Shown here piece after piece: positions 27,905 through 44,190 of a stretch of DNA of 64,000 nucleotides. Source of the stretch: Syngnathus acus (taxonomy: Eukaryota; Chordata; Actinopteri; Syngnathiformes; Syngnathidae); contig NC_051094.1 of the NCBI RefSeq assembly GCF_901709675.1, positions 1,116,001 to 1,180,000 of the forward strand, read 5' to 3'. Each line of letters starts with the position of its first letter. Within the stretch, counting starts at the first letter, position 1. The notes beneath the pieces are model-generated. The model searched no databases. It was not told the origin of the DNA and worked only from the letters and a program-made list of their open reading frames with translations. Both the position numbers and the translations under genes were made by a program.

Positions 27905-30701
27905 CTCAGAATCTGTCAAATGCGAGCTGAAAGACCCAAGCAGAATGTTCAATTGAAGGCCAATCGATGGCGCTAGTATCAACAACGTGACTCCTCTTTC
28001 ACACTCTGCACACTGAGCGAGCGGTGAATGGTCTCGTGACTTCCCATTCACAAGTACTCCGTTCTTGACGTCATGTGACCATTTTTTATTTAAAGAGGCA
28101 AGCAGACAAAAATAGAAAGCACACTCGCACGACAACTAATATGATCATCGTATTCAGAAGCAGAGTTGGTCAAAGTTGTAAATCCAAACAAAGGCCTGAG
28201 CCCCAACTTTAGAAATGCCAGGCAGATGTGCTCCATCCACCTGGGGCTAATATGCAGTAGAAACGGATTATTATTTGTGTCTGTCGAGCCAGGAGTGGTT
28301 TCCAAGGTAACTGTCGCCTCTCTCTCCTCTTGTGCTACGGCTTCTATCAGGCGCTCCCATCTTTGTATTCAAGCTGGAACTGTCTAATGGAGATTGTCGC
28401 TGAGCTACAGCCAATGTCATTTATGTTTGTGAGCACAGTGGAGTCAGACAGTCCTTCTTCCGATGAAAGAAAGAGAGAGAGGGCAGGGCGCTTTGGGCTA
28501 GTCATTGTCAATGGATCTATTTTTGTCTGAATCAAATGTTAACAGTGTTCCTCCATTTCAGCACCATCGAAAAAACGGACAGTCTCTATTTACAAGTGAA
28601 TTGCTAATTCCTTAGGGATCAATGCATCTTCTGCCATTCATAAAAAAGCAGCCTTCATTGAAATCTCGACTTCACTGAAGGTGCCATTATAAAACAGCTC
28701 AGTGAACATGCCCTAGGTCTCTATGACTCAATATAAACAAACCCGTCTATAATTTTCATATTCTTGCGCGCTACGACGTGTTCATGTAATGATGCAAAAT
28801 ATGATGGTTGTCACATTTCCATCTCCAAGCAATGATGTTCTCTCGTCATGAGGCTGTGCTGCATTACGCGTTACGTAACCCCACCGTCACTCTTGGCCGT
28901 GCTTATCTGGTACCACAGCAAAACAATCCAAACAATAACGTTGCGTGCTACAAGAAATAAACACATGCAAACCCTCCCTCCTTCCGCCTTCTTCCCGCTT
29001 ACCGTAACGCGAGGAAGTGTCGCATGGGTTTGGTGGAGGGACGAGACACAAAGCACGACTCCATCGGATGCGGCTTTGCACCTGGCGGCAACCCGTGTTC
29101 AACCTCATCTTCGAAAACACGCTACAAACAATAAGAGCAGAATCAGAAATCCGAGTGGCGAGGACGCCCAGCACTCACTCGATCACGCCCGCCGCCGGTG
29201 CTGCAGCCGTGACGGTCATGTGGATGCTTCCACCTCAACGCACTCGATCGGCCTCTGTGGCTAATAATAGGCAGGAGAGAGGGAGAGGAGAGGAGAGGAG
29301 AGGAAGAGAGAGAGGGGAGGCTGGCAAGGAGGGGGAGAGAAAGCCGGCCCATTACTAAACAGTGATCCATTTTAAAGTGCCATCAATCTCCTTCCACTGA
29401 TCCTCGGTGGCCTCGAAAGAGCAACACATGCTCTTTAATCGGTCTCAGCAGGGTGCTTTGGAAATCACATGCCAGCAGCTCATTGTGACATAATGCTGCA
29501 CTTGCCATGGCTAACTAACACGAACAGCAACAAACGCCAGTGTAATGCTTGGCAAGGATTTTTTTCCCATTTAAAAAAAAAAAATCACTTAGTTCTCCAA
29601 CTACCATCATGTGCATTATAGGCCAAAGTCTTAATTGAAAAAATAAAATAAAATAAGTAGATTCTTCGTGCCGGTGTAGATTTCCACTGACAATAAGATG
29701 AAGTTGCTTAGTGCTATTTTCAAATGATGCAGCCACTACTACATTATGCCGGATAAAGAGCAATAAAGCTTCCCTCTTCGGCTGTGTAAGAAAAAAACAA
29801 CAACACTTTTTGGACTGACCTCTTTCAAAATCATTGCTGCAATATTAAGCCTGCACCACCAGGTGGTGCTGACACTTTATTTTTCTGCCGCTCGGAATGC
29901 TTGAAAAACTGCCATTCCGACTAATTTTAGGTTGGAGGAAGCAAACTGCCATTCAAACAAAATTACGCAACAAACCCGCACGAATGTTTCATATAATCCA
30001 ACAGAGTTGCGATCCATACAAACTATTTCCAAACAACTGGCATCCAATCCCAGCTATTAATTGTGCATCTTATTTTTTCTTTACTGTTGTGAAAAATATC
30101 ATATCAACAAGAATTACATTTTTATACATAATTAAACTTTTATAAGTACACTCAATCTTCGCCATTGCAAGGTAGATTAGCAACCATTGTTTGGCACTTT
30201 ATGCTTCATTTCCCAACTTTGATGATTTAATTAAAGGGAGCAAGATGAAAAGCCAATTGGCAGGAAGAAAAAAATAGAACTTCAAGTTGAAAGAACCGGG
30301 AAATAATGTCCTGAGAAGTTAGAGAAAGGATCTTACACCATGTACTTGCAAAAATAAATCACACGTAACATAAAAAATGGCAGATGACATCAAGTTGGGC
30401 CCAGTGACAGAAGCGAAAACACGATGATTCACGACCACTTGGCATAAAAATTGTGGCGTGGCATTCTATCTCTCATTGCGGACGCCCGCGGAAATCTCCC
30501 CTTAAATATTCACAAACTGAAACGCGTGTGCTGATTTTCCACGCTTTATGTGTCATTGTGCAGTGTCAGGGTCTCCTTTACTTTTGCCGTTGTGTAATTA
30601 TTGACATCGGGCTAATGTGAACTCTGTGCTGGAGTCCACGCAGGCCGAGGTCTTGTGATGCATTCCGAGTGCCGCATATGTGTTGCTCTCTTAGACGCTC
30701 A
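27905..30701. other. Divergent intergenic region: rhobtb2 5' leader/promoter and ido upstream
   Basis: The rhobtb2 (minus) and IDO (plus) start codons face away from each other across about 2.8 kb. A GC- and CpG-richer patch at about 28980-29260, followed by a GAGAG purine run (29280-29330), is the likeliest rhobtb2 promoter or first non-coding exon. I saw no unambiguous TATA box or interferon element for IDO. The minus-strand open frame to 28135 is in phase with rhobtb2, but its upstream part looks like non-coding leader and has a splice acceptor before 27912. Confidence 0.45.
29856..29869. promoter_or_regulatory. CTCF-like palindromic motif, weak
   Basis: CCACCAGGTGGTGC fits the CTCF core with one mismatch and sits in the palindrome gcaccaccaggtggtgc. 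It lies between the divergent rhobtb2 and IDO starts. Confidence 0.25.
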
Positions 30702-33472
<2,771 letters not shown>

Positions 33473-33557
33473 AGCAGTAAATCACAAGGGATTACTCAGC
33501 CTATCATTTTATATGTGATTTGTAATTCATTTTTTATTAAACATATAAACATTTCAA

Positions 33558-33563
33558 AATAAA
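33558..33563 (+). terminator. Polyadenylation signal of ido
   Basis: AATAAA lies 86 bp after the IDO stop codon, in an AT-rich short 3' UTR. It is the first canonical signal downstream, and the hAT-like element begins about 70 bp further on. Confidence 0.7.
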
Positions 33564-33633
33564 GCGACAGATTTTGAGGAAAAGAAAAAAAAATGAATAG
33601 TTATCATAGTTCAGAGCAGTTTTCATGTTCTAA

Positions 33634-33990
33634 GGCAAACTCATTTTTGTCGTGGGCTGCATCATAGTTTCCTTCGGAGGGCCATTGAAATTGCCAACCC
33701 AAATAAATGTGTGAATGTGTCATTATATTTTGTGTAGGCTACACAACAAACAAATAACTCAATGAATACCTAGTTTTCAAAACAGAGACTAAGGAAAAAC
33801 TGTTCAAATATTTAAAAAAATATAATAGGTAATAAAAATTGCTAGCAATATCACTATTTTTTTAAAAGTGAAAACAATTCGTAATGTTAGTATTGACATG
33901 AATTTGATGCACAATTTGTGTTCACGGGCGACACAAAATGATGTGGTGATCCGTAGCTGGCCCCCGGCCGGGCCTTGTGTTTGACACCTG
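33634..33990. mobile_element. hAT-like MITE downstream of ido
   Basis: The left end reads ggcaaactcatttttgtcg and the right end cttgtgtttgacacctg. The inner block ggcccccggccgggccttg and the preceding 200 bp align by eye with the element at 3400-3654. This is a fuller copy, about 357 bp. A clean target duplication is not visible. Confidence 0.65.
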
Positions 33991-36900
33991 TGTAAGGGAA
34001 TGGGAAGTTGTACAAAAACCTATCCGGTCCCACTCTTGTTGTTTTCTAGATAATACACGCAAAATGGTAAAATGTCATGAAAAGACGACTTTTGCCATTG
34101 TGATCGTAAGAGGCCCTTTTGCTTGGCGAGCTTCACATTTTATTTTGCCTGTAAACAAGCCTTAGCCGCATAGACGTGAGTGATACCCATCATTTAGTCC
34201 AAACCATAATTCAAACCTTTTCTGTTGCTTTCTATTAAATTCAACCACTAACTCCTCCTCTCATTTGAAGTGTAATCCAAGAAACGCATTGTCTTGTCCC
34301 AGATCTGTGTAGCTGGATACCAAAGAACTTGCAAAATAGGTCATTACTGAAACCCAAACTTCTTGGGAGGTTATTTACAGATTTTGTTCAAATAAAGTTT
34401 AGAGTGACCAAAGATGCTTACTATTTAACTTAGCTTTAGGAAGAAAAGGGCAAAATTGAAGGCATGTTAAATACAGGATATTAATTTCCATTCATCCATT
34501 TGTGGCTGAACAGGAACCGCTTGGAGCAGACTTTGGGGAAAAAGTAGACATTAAATAAAAATAATTTAAATCAAAGAAATAAAAAAACAACCATTCACAC
34601 CTATGGAATTTTTTTTTTTTATGTGGGACATTTATTTTGGTTATTTTCTTCACGGTCAACACATAGAGAGAGCTATTTATAGATGTGTTGCGATATCAGA
34701 TATCCCTCAACCAAAATACCCCACACTGAAATATTCACACCCTGGAAACTTTCCATCTCATGAAATAATCAGCCTTTGTCACGTCTTCATTCACCGGGCG
34801 CAGCTTTGCGGTGGCATCATCACGTTGTGGCACAATGCGGGGCTGAGATGCATCACTTAGCAAAATGGTTACCTCAACGCTCCTGTCATCCCTCAGCCGG
34901 GCCCTCACAATACTTGCTGATACTGAGAGTGTGGGCGACATGAAGGGATGGATTGTGCCGTGAGTGGCTCACGCTGTGTAATCTTCACCTTTCCTGGCTC
35001 CTCTCCAGCGGTGTTTCATTACAACGACACCCAAGCGAGATGTGGCAATTAGACGTGACAATTCGGGTGACCCAGCTTATCGGGCCCTCCACAGCCAGGC
35101 AAGGAAGAAAAAAAAAGATCTCCAGCGAAGGGAAAATAATTCTTTACAAATCCTGCATCATCATTAATACTGACCAGCACACAATTGTGCCAAAGAAAAA
35201 AAATCTACTTTCATCATCAGGAAATGAGACTGGACTAAAAGAGAGCGGCACTGAAGGTGACAACTGAAAATAAATGAAACAAAGAAAATAAATATGAATA
35301 AATAAAATAAACCATAATGTTATAAATAACTTTTTATTGCTATTGATTGTCATGTATGTCCAAAATAAATCCCACAAGGAGGAACTGAGTTATCATCTTA
35401 CCCCTGAAATCTTTTGTATAGAATTATATTGACACAGAGGTATTTTAAAATATATCCTATAGTCTTTAGGGCTTGAGAAATACGTTCAAATTTCTTTCAT
35501 CCGGTCGGACCCGAGCTGCAGCTGTTTGATGATCTTCTGACGGAGGACTCGAGCGCTAATGAATTCTCAGTTGTCAAATCTCTCCTAATACAACAGTGCA
35601 TTATTTCTCGTCTGAAATCTCGACCAAACTGCGATGAGAACAAGCTCGTAGGAAATGCTTCACAACCTGAGAAAGCGTCCCCGAGGTCAGAGAGGCAAAG
35701 GTGAGCAGAAACTGACGCAGATATGGAGAGAATTGGATGCTTGTGTTTTCACATGTCACAGTTATCTGATTAGATCCTTCTTCCAGTGCCAAAGCAAATA
35801 ATCCCTTTCCTTATTGCCTGACTTGGGAGGACTCCCTGACAACCGGACAGTAAACAAAGACCATCTCCAAGGATGTCTTCATTGTGTAGCCGGAGGCCGC
35901 CGGGCAGCCGCTAACTTTTCACCTCGCCATCGCAACGGCGGCTGCTTTCAATGTAGCGCATGACACACGCGCAAATGCATGTGCGTACTCGCCTTGCGCA
36001 CGTCAAGCCGTTCGATTGTTTGCTACGGTGAGAACTGTTAGAGAATTTCAAAAACTTTCCTGGTGATAACAGGAGACACCCATTTTCTTGCAAAGAACTC
36101 AAAGCAGCTATTAGGGTCTCCTTTTGGATATCTCTTCCTCGCTGGTTGACCACAAGATATCCTGAGGGTCTTATTTCAAAAGTGGAATTTTCTTTCTTGC
36201 TGCCGTTTATCGCACGCCAAGCAAAACTGGCACATTGGCTCACGCCGCCAGTGAGCAGCACCACCAGAGCGATTGTCTTTGGCCCGCACGTCACCGCCGC
36301 AGCTGCGTACAGTACAGAAGGTGACTCTAGGCGTCAGCTGGACTACGCAGCCCAGGGTCAGGCACATTCTTAGAATTCATTTAATAGCTCACGTGAGTTC
36401 AAATGTCTGTTATATAGTTTGCTAGGCAAATCTTTTTTGTTCATTCATCATTCCGGGGGGCCTAAATAACCAGTGATTCACCCTCGGGGTTTTTTTTTTT
36501 TTTTGCAGTTCGGATTTAAAAAGCAGACAGGAGAGTTGACCTCAGAGGTTGTGGTTCCTATGGATATCGTGTTCCCAACAATTCTCTAACGTCTTGATCA
36601 CCTACAGGCCGCCGTGACTCATCCTTCCTCCATTTGGACACTTTCCAGCGGAGAACCTCGAAACCGTCGCCGCATGATATGACAAAGGCATCTTTGGTGC
36701 CGGCCGGCATTTCCTCGCACATCACCTATGTGCTCTGTTAAAAGGCTCTTTTGTGCTGTCACCCTGCAGCAATTTTATCGCCTCCAGCCCAAAATCTCCA
36801 CATGAAAGAGGAGCGAAAGACAGCTTGAAAGGGTGGCCTCCACCAGGTGTAGGATTTCTGTTGTTGCCAGTGTTGATGGAGCAAATCGGATGATGTCAGC

Positions 36901-38840
36901 GACGCGGCGGCGGCGTAAATGCTTAAAAATCAAATCTTGATATAGTATCACGTGGAGTTTGCACGCTCTGTCAGCTTGGCATCTGATGGACTCTTGCTCC
37001 GGGCATTCCTGTGAAGCTGGATACACGGCCAGATTGTTGATATTGTTGAAATTGTTCTTTTTGCAAACGTTTTGATGAGTCACTAAGTGACGCTTTCATA
37101 GACTGAAAAGAGGAGCAAGATTGCATCAGACAATGGAAACAGATTGAAAGAAAATGTTTCAGGCACACAGATGTATTGACAAAGTTTTGTTCTTTGGAAT
37201 TAACAGTAGGTCAATTCATTGCGTGTTAATTTTCACCATAGTAGAAGAATGAATTTTGGTCAAATTTCTGTTTGTTTATTTGTGCCTGATGTCATATGTC
37301 AAAAATACGCCATAACGCAAACTGTACTCGTCTGCGGCAGCGTCACATATAAACACAAAATACAAAAAGACTTGAAAATCCTTTGGTGAGTATTTTGTTG
37401 GATTTTTTGGTGCCGAACCTCCAAATGGTGCTATTTTGTGGGCATTTGGCTCTCACATTTGAAAAATATGCTCAACCCGTCAAACATTGTTTATTATGCA
37501 ACATATGTTTTTCAGTGCAAGGGAGCCTATCATTTTCAAATGTTAACATCTTTCCTTATTTGTTTTTTAGGAACACCGAGTTAACTGAGCGACCAAATCG
37601 TTTTGGTGTCGCTATCATTTTTCATTTCTGGTTGAATAATTACCATCCCACGTTTCTGTTTCCCCGCCTACGGTACCTTCTGCGGTAACGTCACATAAAA
37701 CACAAAATACCAAAGAAAATACAAAATACACTCGGGGAGCTCATCCTTTAGATTCTTCGGAATGTTTTATTAGATTTTTGAGGTATATTTTTCCAGAACA
37801 TTTTGAACTTTGCGGCGGTTGTTGGAGTTTTCTTCAGGGGAGCTGTGCAGTATATATTATCATTATTATTATTATTATAGAAATCAGTCTTAAGACATGC
37901 TGGGTCAGATTCTGACATCTGAAAAAAAGAGGCAAGGAAAGCAGACAAACAGTTAGCCTAGCCTTTGAGCTAAACCAGGTCCTGGTCTTTGGACTGCTGT
38001 TTAATTGTGATTTGTTGTTTATCACAAGAGTTACATTTCAGACCACCCCTGTGATAAGTTGAGACAGTGTATTTATTTTATTTATTATTATATTGTTTAT
38101 TTTAATTTTATTTGGACATAGTTTAAATGGTAAATTTGACAGTACTGTAGTATCTGTGACTGAAATAATGCGTGCGTCAATATTCCTATTGACCAAAATG
38201 CTTTCTCACCTCACCCTTGCTCAGCGGTTGTCCAAGCGACGCGAGTCAAGCACACTTTTAAATCTGATTTTGACAGCGGCCAGAAGAATACGTGACATTC
38301 AAAACGCTTTCGTCACAGGATTAGCAGAAGCCCACGAGCGTCACGGCCTTTTGTCTGAAAGGTTAGCACAACTCCGAGCAGCGCGACTGCGACTCACCGC
38401 TGTTGACGCACAACTAGCACAGCCAGGTGCAATACACACAACTGAAGTTCCCCCCCACACACACACGCATGCAAATAAAAGGCCGCACGCCATGGGTACA
38501 CGTGCATGCACATGCACAGACAGGTCCACATTCCCTTGGAAAGTTTCACCGTGTTGACTCCCACTTTCCCCACTTGGCTTGGTGTCACAAGCGTATTGTT
38601 CTGCCCCCCACCCCGCTTGGACCGCTGATTGACTTCCTCCTTGCTGATTTGTTACCTTTCCACACTAGGCACGGAGCCACACACATCATCATAATAGCTT
38701 GTCATCCGGGTCACATAAGAACAGTACATTTCATTGGTTAACAAAGTTGATAGTTTTGCAGTCAACGGGAATGAATTTGCTCTCGGATTTTCTTTCTGTA
38801 AATGTATTGATTTCAATCGAAAGCCTTCAAAACTCAATGA
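33991..38840. other. Intergenic, no gene recognised
   Basis: AT-rich unique sequence with scattered homopolymer runs. A somewhat GC-richer stretch at about 35.9-36.7 kb has no splice-framed conserved peptide. A short ATT trinucleotide run lies near 37858. Nothing here can be supported as coding on either strand. Confidence 0.6.
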
Positions 38841-38849
38841 AGTTATCGG

Positions 38850-39110
38850 GAACTACAAAATATGTGGTTTACAAATTATATTTAGGGTGGGCAACGCTTT
38901 GTGTGCATAAATGGATGGTCATCAGACCGTGCCGCACTTGTGGAGTACCACAGGGTTCTATCCGAGGACTACTCCTTTTCCTTATACATGATAATCATTT
39001 TTTTTCACACGTTTTTGTGTACTTATGGTCAAATAAGATTCTGCCCTAGATATCTCAAAATGGTTTAAATGACCTAGTTATCTCTCTATGTGAATACTTC
39101 TACCTTTATT
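38850..39110 (+). pseudogene. Decayed non-LTR retrotransposon reverse transcriptase fragment
   Basis: Translation gives TCGVPQGSIRGLLLFLIHDN, close to the reverse-transcriptase block GVPQGSxLGPLLFxxYxND of L2/Rex/jockey-type elements. Just upstream, a shifted frame reads QRFVCINGWSSD, as expected before that block. Just downstream, a frame reads DISKWFK. Frameshifts and stops break it, so it is dead. A later YLGVII match near 40327 may be a further piece of the same element. Confidence 0.65.
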
Positions 39111-40679
39111 ATAGTTCAATCAAAAAGTGGAAAAACATTCCAAATGTAAAGGTCAACATTTATGTAAAGTAAGCCAGTTTGTGCTGTCACTCGCCATGTA
39201 TACTGTTCTGTAATTTTGACATAATCAGGTTTATTTTTTGGTGGGGGATGAAGCTCATGAATCCGCACAGGCCCTTGCTGACTTATGTAAGAAAAAAAGG
39301 AGGGGGCGGGGCTTCCTTTCTTGAGAGCAGCTACCAAGAGATGGAATGAAAATCCCGCAATGGTCCGCTAATCCTGAACTTCCCAGTGAAAACATTGCAC
39401 TTCCTCCCAGGCGAGATCCGGACTTGTTGGCATGCCGAGCGGAGGCAGGCGGCGCAGGGTGGGCTGCCCCGGTGAGGGGGGACAAACTGGAGACAGATGG
39501 GGTCTCGCAGACGGAAGGAGCGCTCAGGTGCATCGGACTATCAAAGCGTAAGAGACGCCCACACGTTTACACGTTATTGGCAGAAGTATTTTCAACATGA
39601 TATGGTTGCGTTGTCTCAATGACCGATGGTTATTTCGACCTCAAGAAAAACATGATTATTTTTTGTATTGGATTTCATTTGTTCCAAGTAGCGGTTCTTC
39701 TCACAGAGTGGATTGACAAGTTCTTGTGCTTACACAAACCCATTCAGACCGCTGCCCCTGTTCTAACACTTGCCCTTCTCTACCCACACATGGCGCTCGC
39801 TACTCTCAAGACACCGGGACCTGAAAAAGTATTCGTAAAACAAACTATTACAGTTTGTTCTGCCAAAGCATGTCCAGCAAAGCCAAAGACAACCACATTT
39901 AGATGAAGGACCTTTTACTTTGTGCCATGTAATTGGACAAAATTGAAGAAGGTAATATTGTTATTATTCACAGCGGGCTTCATGCAGGACACACAAATAA
40001 CTCGCTGCCAGATGTACTTATTCAATGTTTTCATGGATGAAATTAGTTTAATAGTACCTAGACATTGTTCATTGCAAAAATCAGTGGAGCCAAAAAATAT
40101 CGTTCCAGATTTTTGGGTCTCAGCCTACTTATGCAGACGTCTTGGGACTGGGAGCCATCACCGCACAATTATTGTAGGACATACCTCCAATATTTTTTCA
40201 TCGTGGTTAATGATATCCATTTGTCCATTTTCTGGACCACCAATGCTACGTTTTAAACATTTAAAAGATCCAGATTCTGTGGCTATTGTACATATTACAT
40301 GTGTGCCTGACATGATATTTTTTTTCGTATACCTGGGTGTGATTATTCGTTCAGCCGATTGACTTGAGTATTAAAAGCAAAACCTCAAAGCTTTCCACTC
40401 AAGATGAAGCTTTAAATTTGAATTCAAGCCACAGCGTTTTTCAGTCAACCAGGCAACAGCTTTTCCCCAAATATTTGTTGACTCTTTTGTTTACTGCTAG
40501 GACCGATCAATGCTCGTCTTCCAACATGAACTCATTTTTCCAGTGAGGCAAAGCATCTAAATCTTCGACGACATTTTGCGCTTGTGCAGCCGCGGTCAAC
40601 GACTTTGCTTCAGCTCCAATGTGATGATTTTTCCTTCAACACACTTTTGCCACGTGTGGAACACTCTTCGTTTCCTCTC

Positions 40680-41140
40680 ATTGATTAGGTTCAATCTCCT
40701 GTTACATGTAGTAGATGTAAATGCCCCAAATGCAGAAGTCTCAAAATTAGAGCTTTTAGAATTTGCAATTTCTGCAGAAATTGCATGTGAAGGCGAAGAA
40801 GCTGAATAAATACTTGGGGAATGCTGCAGAATGATGTTTCAAGTTGGAATGGGTTGAATCGGTTGAAAAATGTAGAAATTAGAAGGGAAAAACCAAATTT
40901 TGGAAAATTTGGCGTGAATTTCAAAATTTTAAACGTGAAATTTTTGAACTTGGCAATTTTAGGAATGTTGAAAATCTTCCCCAATGTGATTTGAATGTGC
41001 TGAATGATGTGAATCTCAAACTGGAACGATGTCAATGTGAAATGTTGAACGTGCCATTAAGAAGGAATCATTTGCCGTAAATTGGCGAATTTTGCGAAAA
41101 CGGAAAATGAATTGGAATTTTCGCCTTCACACTAACAAAG
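40680..41140. repeat. Probable interspersed repeat block (GAAATTTT/TTGAA-rich)
   Basis: Internally repetitive short words (gttgaatcggttg, gaaatttttgaacttgg, aatgttgaaaat, aatgtgaaatgttgaa) are unlike flanking sequence and resemble dispersed teleost elements. A perfect 20-bp palindrome, gcaatttctgcagaaattgc, lies at 40765-40784. No long coding frame. Confidence 0.4.
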
Positions 41141-42714
41141 GCAAGTAAGGTGTGCATAAGAGTATAAACCGTAACTCAGCCAAGCCCCGCCCCCAAAAAA
41201 CAATTGACATGTCTACAGGGACCAGACAACCAACCACAGCAATGGACCAATAACTCCCAACGAAAAGCAGAAACTAAATATAAGCAAACTAGCAAGACAC
41301 GAGTGGCTGAAGCTGATAGGCAGACGCAAGGAACAGCGTTGAAGAGAACAGGTGGAGATGAAATCCAAGACGAGCAAACAAGACATGAACACGGAACACA
41401 GGAAAACGTGACGAAACCTGAAACCAAGCTAAATCGAATCAAAGCAAAGTCAACACTGAAGCCAATTGTGTGTAGCCCTCAAGGGACACAGCAAAATAAT
41501 CACCAAGCGTTACGATTGCTATTATTTACTAAAAGCAAGAAAAACACAGATGTCTACCATATTTTGTCAACAAAATTTCATTTCCCAGATGAATTTTGCA
41601 GAACCATCCATTTGGAGGAGCTAACCATCATCCCATGATGTGATGTTGTGGTAACAACAACACGCTCAAGTATTTTCATCTTTGGGTACATGGCAGCGCA
41701 TTGTGGTGAAGATCATTCCTAATCCTGAGAGGAACATCTTCAACTTGAAAATCTGATTTATTGTGCTACTGCGAGTGGACGGGCAAAAACACAGCAGCTG
41801 TAGTTATAGCAGCAGTCAATTTCTTCTTGACATCATCCAGTGACATGAATGGCCATGAAAGTCCCCATAAAAGTCACTAAGTCATACAGCTACTGGTGCC
41901 AATTAGTTTTGAAAAGTGTGGTTGATTCCCTCCATGGTGTTTAAACAACAGCGAACACAACGCTCATAACAAATCACTCGGGCTTCAGACCAAGTTTCGC
42001 TACACAGACCGGACGCTCGCTTCAATGACTTCAAAGCGGCCGTTGCGCACGATGGAAAATGCGACTGTTTCTTTGAACATTCCAAATGGAATCCATTCCA
42101 ACATGCCAGCGCCGTTCGAAGAGAAAACTTGATTTATGAAGAATATTAAACAACAGCAGCTGCGCAATGGGTCAACTTCACTGTGAAGGACGTTCTGGCA
42201 CCTAAGCAACTTCAAACAAATTAAGCAGTAGAAGCTTGACTGAAAAAGTCTCCTCAGGATACGCTTCGACTTCTTCATGCGGAATTCGGCGCCATGAGAA
42301 CATCTGAAAATTCATGTGCGAGATAATGCTCAGACCTCGAGGAGCTTGTCTGGATCAAATCCACACGCTGCCAGTGTCAGCATGTTTTAGATGAGAAGAC
42401 AGGAAAGAAAGAGGTGACGAAATGGAGATGACACAATTGAGCATTTTCAAACACACCATCTCCAAACACAGATCGGATCTGATCAAAGCCGAAACACTAC
42501 GTAGACTCTTACCTTGTCGTTTGGCAATCAAAGTTGAGAGCTCGTTTATATGGAAACAATCCTGTGAAAATATCTTATCGAGTTGCGTTGTCTCTTATCT
42601 GGCCGGTCATATCCGAAAACATTTGACTACTTTGGTTTCCTCGCTTGACTTTGGTTGGTTCAGTTCCCACTCAGTGACATTTGAGTCTGATTGGTCTGAT
42701 CTGTCCTGCAATTG

Positions 42715-42809
42715 GCTCCACCCTTAAAACTGCCCAGTTAGAAACAACCCAATTTGGCTTCATCAGCCAAATTGGGATGTTTTTAACCCAACACTTTTAA
42801 GGGTGGAGC
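42715..42809. repeat. Foldback element with two nested inverted repeats
   Basis: The outer arms are gctccacccttaaaa (42715-42729) and ttttaagggtggagc (42795-42809). The inner arms are cccaatttggct and agccaaattggg, with a six-base loop (tcatca). The whole 95 bp can fold into a long hairpin with a bulge. It is probably a MITE. Confidence 0.75.
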
Positions 42810-44057
42810 TACCGGTCCAGGATGTAAGCCAATGAAGCCGTTACATTGATTCCAATTTTCAATCCCAGCCAAACTAGCATGAAAACTAGCTGCAAAACCC
42901 CGCTCGGTGTGTGTGGTGGGCCTTAATGTTGAGATGGTAGCGATACGTTTTGAAAAGAGCCGTCCAAAACACAACAACAGCTCAGCTTTTATCTGTTTGA
43001 CTTAAATACCATCTTGTGTAAAAGCCCCTGAGACCTTCGAGATAAACCACATAAGACTGTTCTCATTCATGAGACTCAAAACGCTTTCTATCTCAACTTG
43101 TACTTTTTTTGTTGTCATCGCGCCATTCATTCTTTGTCACAGAAGCATTGAATGGCCACGGAGTCAACGAATCTCCTATCATAAGACGAGAGGCTTTTAA
43201 ATTCCCCATGGGAAAAAAGAAGACAAGCTAAAGCGTCTGCGGTAGCCAAGCAGCTGATAGCGTCTCTCTGGCGGATAGGAAAATGAAGCAGCCTCTGTCC
43301 ACCGCCGCTCCATGGTGGGAGCGTCTGTCAGCAAGCCACAGGCCAGTCACGTTAACTGCCAGCATTCCCACAATCTGGCCTTTATTAGAAGGGCTAATGG
43401 CATCCCCAGAATCAGGTAGATCTCAACTGCCCCACAGAGAGAACACTGAACACAGGCTAATTCATACAGGACGGCCTAAAAATAGTATCTCCTCCCCGAC
43501 CGAGGGCCAGATGATGCCAAGCAAAGCAGTGGGCTATCACAAAGGATGTTGTTGATGTTAAACGAACAGAAGGTGGAGCGACATTCCCAAGTCCACCCAT
43601 TCAGAAGGAGCTCCGGTCATTCCGACGCGACGATCGCTTCGGAGTGGGCTCCGAACGTGAGGTGTTGATGTGAAGCTGCCGCAAGGTGTGTTGGAGAATG
43701 TTCCGATTCTGGAGGGGGGGGGGGGTTCGGAAACTCGTTTGGCGCGCCGGGTTTTTCGGACGTAATTGGAGTCGGAGCGCTGTTTGGTTTGGAAACGTAT
43801 CTGTGACTCAACAAGAGGTTTTGCGCTCATAACCCGGCGGAAAGCACCATTCCCCTTTGCTTTGTACTGCTTCCACCTCATTCATGTTGAGTCACAAAGC
43901 AGCGACGGGGGGAAGGATGTTTCCCCCACAAATAACTCATTGTGGTTTTCTTGGAAGCAACGATTGACCAAGATAAAGTAAACGTGCTGTGTCGCTCCCA
44001 CGTTTTCATCCTGTCAAGCTCTGAATGCTGCGCATCAAACCGCACTCAAATGACTTT

Positions 44058-44190
44058 TCTCATCAAGTCCACTTTATTTACAGAGCCCTTTAAAAACAAC
44101 CGCAGCTGCATACAAAGTGCTGCGCAAAATGTCCAAATCTGATATAAAAACAAAGACGGTTCAGGCAATAAATGAACAGAAAAGTAAACA
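44058..44190. repeat. Teleost dispersed repeat (CTTTATTTACAGAGCCCTTT type)
   Basis: The run tccactttatttacagagcc, followed by ctttaaaaacaaccgcag and tacaaagtgctgcgc, matches a very common fish repeat in which small-cell variants read tttatagagc...acaaagtgctgtac. It is probably a non-LTR element tail. Name not assigned. Confidence 0.6.

Noticed and set aside
27905-28135. N-terminal extension of rhobtb2 to a 28135 start
   Set aside because: The extra residues resemble no RhoBTB protein, and a splice acceptor lies directly before the known N-terminus.
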